A DNA stretch of 11,086 bases, from assembly GCA_964513905.1 (NCBI GenBank), contig CAZENS010000019.1, forward strand, positions 1 to 11,086, given 5' to 3'. The translations under genes and the position numbers were made by a program. Position 1 is the stretch's first letter. Every line of letters starts with the position of its first letter. This document shows positions 5,942 through 11,086 of this stretch, in pieces. This DNA comes from CAMEGH01 sp964513905. GTDB lineage: Bacteria; Patescibacteriota; Saccharimonadia; Saccharimonadales; Saccharimonadaceae. Below the pieces are notes generated by a model, which saw only the letters and a list, made by a program, of their open reading frames with translations, was not told the origin of the DNA and did not search any database.

Positions 5942-7924
5942 ATGGCTAAACAAAAAAAAGCCGAATCGTATGACGGTTCACAAATTCAAGTGCTCGAAGG
6001 CCTTGAGCCGGTACGGAAACGTCCGGGAATGTATATTGGAAGCACCGGTTATGATGGTGTTCACCATTTAATAAAGGAAATCGCAGATAACTCAATTGAC
6101 GAGGCAATTGCTGGTTTTGCAACCAGGGTTGATGTTCGTATTTTGGCCGACGGAGGCATCACGATTACAGATGACGGTCGGGGTATTCCTGTCGATAAGC
6201 ATCCAAAGACGGGCCTTAGTACACTAGAGACGGTACTGACGGTTTTACACGCCGGTGGTAAGTTCGGTGGCGGTGGCTACAAGGTATCTTCTGGGTTGCA
6301 TGGTGTTGGATCGAGTGTTGTTAACGCACTCTCTGCAAAAATGGTCGCAGAGGTGGTTCGAGATGGCCAGCTACACAGGGTAATATTCGAAAGAGGTGGC
6401 ATCCTTGAGCCACTAAAGAAAGTGGGTAAAACAGATAGAAAAACCGGTACTACAATTACCTTCTATCCTGATGAAACAATCTTTAAAGAGACAGTCGACT
6501 TCGACTACAAGTGGGTCGTTAACTATTTGCGCCATCAGGCCTACCTAACTAAGGGAATATACACAACCGTCTACGACGAGCGCACAAAAGAGCGTCGAGC
6601 ATTTTATTTTGACGGCGGCATTAAGAGCTACGTAAAACACCTTAATGTAGGTAAGGATGTTCTGTCTAATGATATTTTCTACGTAGAAAAGCAGGTTGAA
6701 GACTGCATGGTAGAAGTTGCGATTCAGTATAACGATACCTATGTGGAGCTCGTTAAGCCATTTGCTAATAACGTTCTCACTCCAGACGGCGGAACGCACC
6801 TAATTGGCTTCCGTACGGCAATGACAAGGGTAATTAATGACTATGCTCGTAAAAACAATCTATTGAAAGAAAAGGAAGATAACCTAACTGGCGATGATAT
6901 TCGCGAAGGTCTTACCGCTATCGTTCTTGTTAAACTGCCAGATCCTCAGTTTGAGGGCCAGACTAAGAATAAGCTGGGTAATCCAGAGATGCGTCGCTAC
7001 GTTGACCAGGTTATGAACGAATACTTTAGCTACTATCTTGACGAAAATCCAAATGTAGCAAAGAAAATTGTTGGCAAAGCATTACTTGCCGCACGTGCAC
7101 GAAAGGCTGCCCGAGCAGCTCGCGATAATGTCATTCGAAAGGGTGTGCTCGATGGAATGAACCTGCCTGGCAAACTAGCTGACTGCTCAAGTAAAGATCC
7201 GAAGAATTCTGAACTTTATATAGTAGAGGGAGATTCTGCGGGTGGTTCTGCTAAGTCTGGCCGCGACAGTAAAACACAGGCTATTCTGCCGCTTCGCGGA
7301 AAGGTATTGAATACAGAACGTGCTCGCCTTGATCGTATGCTTAATAATAATGAAATTGTTAGCCTAATTAAGGGTATGGGAGTTGGTATCGGTGATCAGT
7401 TCGATATTGGCGGCTTGCGGTATGATCGAATCATCATTATGACCGATGCCGACGTGGATGGTAGCCACATTGCTACGCTTCTTATGACGTTTTTCTTCCG
7501 ATATATGCGCGAGGTGGTTGAAGGTGGACACATATATCTCGCTAAACCGCCACTTTATCTTTTGCGAGCTGGCCAGAGTAAGAAATGGTACGCATATAGC
7601 GATGAAGAAAGGGACAGTATAGTAGATGGTCTAATTGCTGAGCGTAAAGAGCGTGGTACTAACGTTAATCCAGAAGACGATAGGCTGCGGCAGGCAGGTC
7701 TAACGGCAATGCAGCGATACAAGGGACTCGGTGAGATGGACGCCGAGCAATTATGGGAAACAACAATGAACCCAGAAAATCGTGTGTTAGTACAGGTTAG
7801 GATTGAAGACGCTGAAAGGGCGGACGCTATCTTTACAAAGCTAATGGGTGATGAAGTTGCCCTGCGCAAAAGCTTTATTCAGAGTCGTGCTAAGGATGTA
7901 AATCTAGAGGAGTTGGATGTTTAA
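5942..7924 (+). CDS. gyrB: DNA gyrase subunit B
   Basis: GyrB supplies the ATPase and part of the metal-binding site of DNA gyrase, the A2B2 enzyme that introduces negative supercoils. The 660-residue protein is complete. The GHKL ATPase domain shows Glu46 and Asn50 in EIADNSIDEA, DDGRGIP (77-83), GGKF (105-108) and SSGLHGVGSSVVNAL (116-130), matching Escherichia coli Glu42, Asn46, Asp73 and Lys103 with an offset of four. The TOPRIM domain has EGDSAGGSAK (429-438) and MTDADVDGSH (500-509), with Asp502, Asp504 and Asp506 as metal ligands. The C-terminus has RYKGLGEMDAEQLWETTMNP. It lacks the roughly 170-residue insert of proteobacterial GyrB, as in Gram-positive-type enzymes. Position 452 is Arg where E. 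coli has Lys447. The ATG follows GAGGGA with a short spacing of about five bases. The end overlaps the start of gyrA. The identity is certain; ParE is excluded mainly by the GyrA-type partner. Confidence 0.97.
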   Translation: MAKQKKAESYDGSQIQVLEGLEPVRKRPGMYIGSTGYDGVHHLIKEIADNSIDEAIAGFATRVDVRILADGGITITDDGRGIPVDKHPKTGLSTLETVLTVLHAGGKFGGGGYKVSSGLHGVGSSVVNALSAKMVAEVVRDGQLHRVIFERGGILEPLKKVGKTDRKTGTTITFYPDETIFKETVDFDYKWVVNYLRHQAYLTKGIYTTVYDERTKERRAFYFDGGIKSYVKHLNVGKDVLSNDIFYVEKQVEDCMVEVAIQYNDTYVELVKPFANNVLTPDGGTHLIGFRTAMTRVINDYARKNNLLKEKEDNLTGDDIREGLTAIVLVKLPDPQFEGQTKNKLGNPEMRRYVDQVMNEYFSYYLDENPNVAKKIVGKALLAARARKAARAARDNVIRKGVLDGMNLPGKLADCSSKDPKNSELYIVEGDSAGGSAKSGRDSKTQAILPLRGKVLNTERARLDRMLNNNEIVSLIKGMGVGIGDQFDIGGLRYDRIIIMTDADVDGSHIATLLMTFFFRYMREVVEGGHIYLAKPPLYLLRAGQSKKWYAYSDEERDSIVDGLIAERKERGTNVNPEDDRLRQAGLTAMQRYKGLGEMDAEQLWETTMNPENRVLVQVRIEDAERADAIFTKLMGDEVALRKSFIQSRAKDVNLEELDV

Positions 7925-10427
7925 TATGGATAACGATAATAGCACCCCGTATGAGGGCGAAATAGTAGAAAATCAGACTCATTCTCGCGTTGTTGAAGAT
8001 CGCACACTTGAAAATGTTATGGAAGACAGCTTCCTTCGCTATTCAATGAGCGTCATTGTTGAGCGTGCGTTACCAGATGTGCGTGACGGCTTAAAACCTG
8101 TGCATCGTCGTATTTTATATTCGATGCACCAAAACGGGAATCGATCAAGCGCAAAGTTTGTAAAGTCAGCGCGTATTGTCGGTGATGTAATGGGTAAATA
8201 CCACCCCCATGGCGACAGCGCTATCTATGATTCAATGGTGCGATTGGCGCAAGATTGGACAATGCGCTACATGCTTGTGCAAGGGCAGGGTAACTTTGGG
8301 TCAATGGATGGCGATCCAGCTGCAGCGATGCGCTACACCGAGGCTCGTATGGCACGACCAGCAGAGGATATGTTGGTTGATATCGAGAAAAATACAGTTA
8401 ATTTTCGAGATAACTTCGACGGATCAGAGAGGGAGCCGGTCGTTTTACCTGCAAAAGTTCCTAACTTGCTATTAAATGGACAAGTGGGTATCGCTGTGGG
8501 TATGGCAACGAATATACCGCCACATAACCTGGGTGAACTTGTTGACGCAACAATTGAGCTAATTGACAACAAGGAAGCGACGATCGATGACCTTCTAAAG
8601 CACGTGAAGGGCCCTGATTTTCCAACAGGTGCGACCGTGTATGGCGGCGTGCCAATGAAGCAGGCTTACCAAACTGGACGAGGAAGTGTTGTAATTCGTG
8701 CCGTTGCTGAAATTGAGGAAACGAAGCGCGGTCGCCATCAGATTGTTGTAACGGAGATGCCGTACGCTGTAAATAAAGCAACGCTTATTGAAAAGATTGC
8801 CGACCTTGTAAAAGAAAAGAAAATTACAACAATTAGTGATTTACGTGATGAAAGCGCCAGAGGTACAGTTCGAGTTGTGATTGAACTAAAGAAGGACGCC
8901 TATCCTAAAAAAGTACTGAATCAGCTGTATAAATTAACATCACTACAAACAAGTTTCCATTACAATATGCTTGCGCTTGTTGACGGAATTCAACCTAGGG
9001 TGTTAGGATTGCAGGAAATATTACAACAGTATGTGTCCCATCGACAGATTGTTGTACGCCGACGTACAGAGTTCGAACTTAAAAAAGCTAAGGAGAGGGC
9101 ACATATCCTTGAGGGCTATAAAATTGCGCTTGATCACATAGACGAGGTGATTAAAACTATTCGTGCGAGTAAAACGACTGAAGAAGCAGAGATAGCATTA
9201 ATTAAGCAATTCAAGCTTTCTGAGATTCAAGCCAAAGCCATCTTGGCGATGCAACTTCGACGGTTGACTGGCCTTGAGAGAGACGCTATAGAGAATGAGT
9301 TGGCCGAGTTGCTAAACTTGATTAAGAAGTTGGAGGCTATTCTTGCAGATGAGCAGGAGATCCTTAATATTATTAAGACTGAATTGCTTGAGATGAAAGA
9401 CAAGTACGGAGACGAGCGTCGAAGTAAGATTATTAATCACGAGCTTGGTAAGTTTAGCGACGAAGAGTTGATTCCTGAGCAGGAAGCGGTGATTCTTTTA
9501 ACAGGTGAGAATTACATTAAACGAACACTGGTGAGTGACTATCGTAAACAACACCGAGGCGGCAAGGGTAAACGTGGCATGACCACTAAAGAGGCTGATG
9601 TCATTGAGCATATGGTGCAGGCAAACACACATGATTGGTTGCTATTCTTTACTAACCGTGGACGGGTCTTCCGCCTGAAGGCGTATGAAGTTCCCGCTGC
9701 AGGGCTAAATGCTCGAGGTGTTGCCGCCGTGAATTTGCTTCAGATGCAGCCAGAAGAGAAGATAACGACAATTATTAAGTATAAAAAAGATGCTCGTGAA
9801 GATGGTTACTTATTTATGACGACTGTAAAGGGAACGATAAAGAAGACACCATTGAAAGACTACGCCAATATTCGTACGAGCGGTTTGATTGCGATAAAAC
9901 TTGACGACGGCGATGAGTTGCGTTGGGTGCGAAGTAGCGGAGGAAGTGATGATATTCTGATTTCTACATCTGCAGGCCAGGCAATACGATTTAACGAAAA
10001 AGATGTTCGATCGATGGGGCGTGCTGCACGTGGCGTGCGAGGTGTTCGACTGCGTCCAAATGATTGGGTAGTCGGGATGGATATTGCCAATGATGATCGG
10101 ACACTACTAGTTGTATCTGAAAATGGCTACGGAAAGGCGACAAAGATATCTAACTTCCCAACGCACAAGCGGGGAGGTGTAGGTATAAAGGCGGCAGTTG
10201 TAACTGCAAAGACAGGCCCAATTATTACCGTAAAAACGATTCAAGATAAGGATGTTGAGGCGATATTGATATCTAGTCTTGGTCAGGCAATACGTGTTGG
10301 CTTGAAGGATATTCCAACACTGGGGCGAACTACGCAGGGTGTGAGGATTATGAAGATGGCTGAGGGCGATACGGTTGCATCTGTAAGTCTTATGGCAGAA
10401 CAGACGGATCCAGGAGAGGAGTCGTAG
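7917..10427 (+). CDS. gyrA: DNA gyrase subunit A
   Basis: GyrA breaks and rejoins DNA and wraps it to give negative supercoils. The 836-residue protein has the catalytic tyrosine in AAMRYTEAR (Tyr140, E. coli Tyr122). The quinolone-resistance region KYHPHGDSAIYD has Ser101 and Asp105, equal to E. coli Ser83 and Asp87, so it carries the drug-sensitive residues. A helical coiled-coil gate spans about 374-470. The C-terminal beta-pinwheel (about 510-825) carries the GyrA box as QHRGGKG (545-551), one residue off the usual QRRGGKG, which marks it as GyrA and not ParC. It ends in a short acidic tail. The start is uncertain: ATG 7917 overlaps gyrB by eight bases and lies four bases after AGAGGAG (7906-7912); an in-frame ATG at 7926 lies 13 bases after it. 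I keep 7917 because gyrB also has a short spacing. It is co-transcribed with gyrB and followed three bases on by the DUF212 gene. Confidence 0.97.
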   Translation: MFNMDNDNSTPYEGEIVENQTHSRVVEDRTLENVMEDSFLRYSMSVIVERALPDVRDGLKPVHRRILYSMHQNGNRSSAKFVKSARIVGDVMGKYHPHGDSAIYDSMVRLAQDWTMRYMLVQGQGNFGSMDGDPAAAMRYTEARMARPAEDMLVDIEKNTVNFRDNFDGSEREPVVLPAKVPNLLLNGQVGIAVGMATNIPPHNLGELVDATIELIDNKEATIDDLLKHVKGPDFPTGATVYGGVPMKQAYQTGRGSVVIRAVAEIEETKRGRHQIVVTEMPYAVNKATLIEKIADLVKEKKITTISDLRDESARGTVRVVIELKKDAYPKKVLNQLYKLTSLQTSFHYNMLALVDGIQPRVLGLQEILQQYVSHRQIVVRRRTEFELKKAKERAHILEGYKIALDHIDEVIKTIRASKTTEEAEIALIKQFKLSEIQAKAILAMQLRRLTGLERDAIENELAELLNLIKKLEAILADEQEILNIIKTELLEMKDKYGDERRSKIINHELGKFSDEELIPEQEAVILLTGENYIKRTLVSDYRKQHRGGKGKRGMTTKEADVIEHMVQANTHDWLLFFTNRGRVFRLKAYEVPAAGLNARGVAAVNLLQMQPEEKITTIIKYKKDAREDGYLFMTTVKGTIKKTPLKDYANIRTSGLIAIKLDDGDELRWVRSSGGSDDILISTSAGQAIRFNEKDVRSMGRAARGVRGVRLRPNDWVVGMDIANDDRTLLVVSENGYGKATKISNFPTHKRGGVGIKAAVVTAKTGPIITVKTIQDKDVEAILISSLGQAIRVGLKDIPTLGRTTQGVRIMKMAEGDTVASVSLMAEQTDPGEES

Positions 10428-10430
10428 TAG

Positions 10431-10856
10431 GTGATTTCTCCATACTTATTGGCGGCTTTTGTTGCTTGGATTATTTCTCAAAGTGCTAAGTATTTAATTG
10501 CAGTAACAAAAAGCCGATCTGTAAGGAAGTTTCGAAGTCTCTATATATCAGGCGGTATGCCAAGCGCGCATAGCGCAACAGCAACTTCGGTCTTGGCCGT
10601 GGTGGGGCTGCGTGATGGCGTGGATGGTGCGTTGTTTGGCATAGCGGCACTGCTTACCGCCATTGTCATGTACGATGCAATGATGGTCCGGCGATCAAGC
10701 GGCCGACAGGGCGATATCTTAACGCAGCTATTGCTAGATTCGAAAAGTAAGATTGTAGCACCTCGATTTGCTAAAGGTCATGAGCCGGTTGAGGTGGCGG
10801 TGGGCGCTGTCTTGGGTGCTGTTGTAGGATCTATTGTATTTTTCGCTACAACATAA
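10431..10856 (+). CDS. Divergent PAP2 family (DUF212) membrane protein
   Basis: This 141-residue membrane protein matches the DUF212 or divergent PAP2 family (Bacillus subtilis YuiD type), which is related to acid phosphatases of lipid phosphates but has no proven substrate. Visible family marks are the GGMPSAHSATATS motif (41-53), with the SAH triplet of the phosphatase core, and YDAMMVRRSSGRQ (81-93). Hydrophobic helices lie at about 3-25, 50-60, 66-82 and 118-140. The length is normal for the family. The start is GTG at 10431, three bases after the gyrA stop, with AGGAGAGGAG (10412-10421) nine bases upstream inside the end of gyrA, an excellent ribosome site. It is thus likely expressed with gyrBA. 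A link between this lipid-type enzyme and gyrase is not known, so the pairing may only reflect compact packing. Confidence 0.88.
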   Translation: MISPYLLAAFVAWIISQSAKYLIAVTKSRSVRKFRSLYISGGMPSAHSATATSVLAVVGLRDGVDGALFGIAALLTAIVMYDAMMVRRSSGRQGDILTQLLLDSKSKIVAPRFAKGHEPVEVAVGAVLGAVVGSIVFFATT

Positions 10857-10869
10857 TTTTAAAAAAGTG

Positions 10870-10899
10870 TTGACATCTTGTCTGTCGGTAGGGTAAGAT
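10870..10899 (+). promoter_or_regulatory. Strong promoter of a probable rRNA operon
   Basis: A perfect TTGACA (10870-10875) is followed after 18 bp by TAAGAT (10894-10899). Transcription would start near 10906. It sits 14 bases after the DUF212 stop and before a non-coding leader with a boxA-like site. The bases before it (TTTTAAAAAA) are AT-rich, like an UP element. No intrinsic terminator separates it from the DUF212 gene, so read-through from gyrBA is possible. Confidence 0.65.
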
Positions 10900-10976
10900 A
10901 AGTATCAGTCTGGTCGCGGGGGCAAAATAACCTGGCGACATACAAAATGTGTGGAGCGAAAGCGAGCAGATATTTA

Positions 10977-10988
10977 TGTTCATTAACA
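10977..10988 (+). promoter_or_regulatory. boxA-like antitermination element
   Basis: TGTTCATTAACA matches ten of twelve bases of the E. coli rRNA boxA TGCTCTTTAACA, and the following AATTTA also agrees. boxA RNA binds NusB and NusE (ribosomal protein S10), which let polymerase run through the long rRNA genes. Its place about 70 nt after the presumed start fits an rRNA leader. Confidence 0.6.
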
Positions 10989-11007
10989 ATTTAGTTGTGC
11001 AATTAAC

Positions 11008-11031
11008 GAAAGTTTAAGTAATTAAACTTTC
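11008..11031 (+). repeat. Perfect 10-bp hairpin with GUAA tetraloop
   Basis: GAAAGTTTAA (11008-11017) pairs perfectly with TTAAACTTTC (11022-11031) around GTAA, a stable GNRA-type loop. No T run follows directly, so it is unlikely to be a terminator. In a leader RNA it could be a folding or RNase III-type processing element. Confidence 0.6.
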
Positions 11032-11064
11032 ATCATCGTCAATGTTTATATGAGCAATATAGAC

Positions 11065-11079
11065 GTATCAATTTGATAC
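11065..11079 (+). repeat. Short hairpin at the window edge followed by a T run
   Basis: GTATCA (11065-11070) and TGATAC (11074-11079) form a 6-bp stem around ATT, followed by ATCTTTT at the window end. It resembles a weak terminator, but it is AT-rich and lies in a probable rRNA leader, so a processing or attenuation role is as likely. The sequence stops before this can be settled. Confidence 0.35.
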
Positions 11080-11086
11080 ATCTTTT

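Larger units (their letters stand above)
10906..11086 (+). other. Probable 16S rRNA operon leader (5' part only)
   Basis: This stretch has no protein gene. It begins after the TTGACA promoter and shows GTCGC/GCGAC pairing (10913-10917 with 10935-10939), a GCGAAAGC mini-hairpin near 10957, a boxA-like site, a perfect 10-bp hairpin (11008-11031) and a 6-bp hairpin (11065-11079). Such layouts precede 16S genes and provide antitermination and processing signals. The 16S 5' end itself (AGAGTTTGATC) is not reached, so the assignment is by leader features and by analogy with gyrA-rrnO of B. subtilis. Confidence 0.6.

Overview
This window looks like a chromosomal segment of a small-genome bacterium of the Candidate Phyla Radiation, most likely Candidatus Saccharibacteria (TM7) or a close relative. 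The clues are a VirD4-like ATPase with a Gln/Pro-rich tail, preceded by a short Pro-rich protein ending in a basic 'EKEW..RAKQI...R..A....QRDYL.KRYGK' block, plus moderate GC, tight packing and several small membrane proteins with no familiar homologue. The lineage is inferred from protein style, not from a marker-gene placement. TGA is used as a normal stop at the end of the 4623-5789 gene, which argues against the recoded SR1/Gracilibacteria groups.

Layout. (1) Positions 1-480 have no credible protein gene. They hold a promoter-like TTGCTA-17-TATAAA and then about 400 nt that fold into many long complementary helices, read here as an unclassified structured RNA on the + strand (about 43-463). 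(2) Positions 490-4233 hold three + strand genes: a four-helix membrane protein, a Pro-rich protein, and a 954-residue VirD4/TraG-like membrane-anchored ATPase. The first two have a TATAAT box only 6-7 nt before an ATG, so they are probably made from leaderless mRNAs. (3) Positions 4279-5789 hold two minus-strand genes overlapping by ATGA: a bitopic envelope protein with a large external domain, and a small basic two-helix membrane protein. They converge on the ATPase gene and diverge from gyrB. (4) Positions 5942-10856 hold gyrB, gyrA and a DUF212 (divergent PAP2) membrane protein, nearly contiguous, behind a good TTGAGA-17-TATAAT promoter. (5) From 10870 to the end there is a TTGACA promoter and a leader with a boxA-like antitermination element and hairpins. 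This is the expected upstream region of an rRNA operon whose 16S gene would lie just past the window.

GyrB and GyrA form DNA gyrase, the type II topoisomerase that supercoils DNA. Their position before a probable rRNA operon recalls the gyrB-gyrA-rrnO order near the origin of Bacillus subtilis. The left-hand genes look like part of a cell-surface or DNA-transfer apparatus, but no relaxase, VirB4 or pilin gene is inside the window. The item most worth follow-up is the structured RNA at the left end: every wobble pair identified in its helices is G-U when read on the + strand, which supports a real transcript from that strand.
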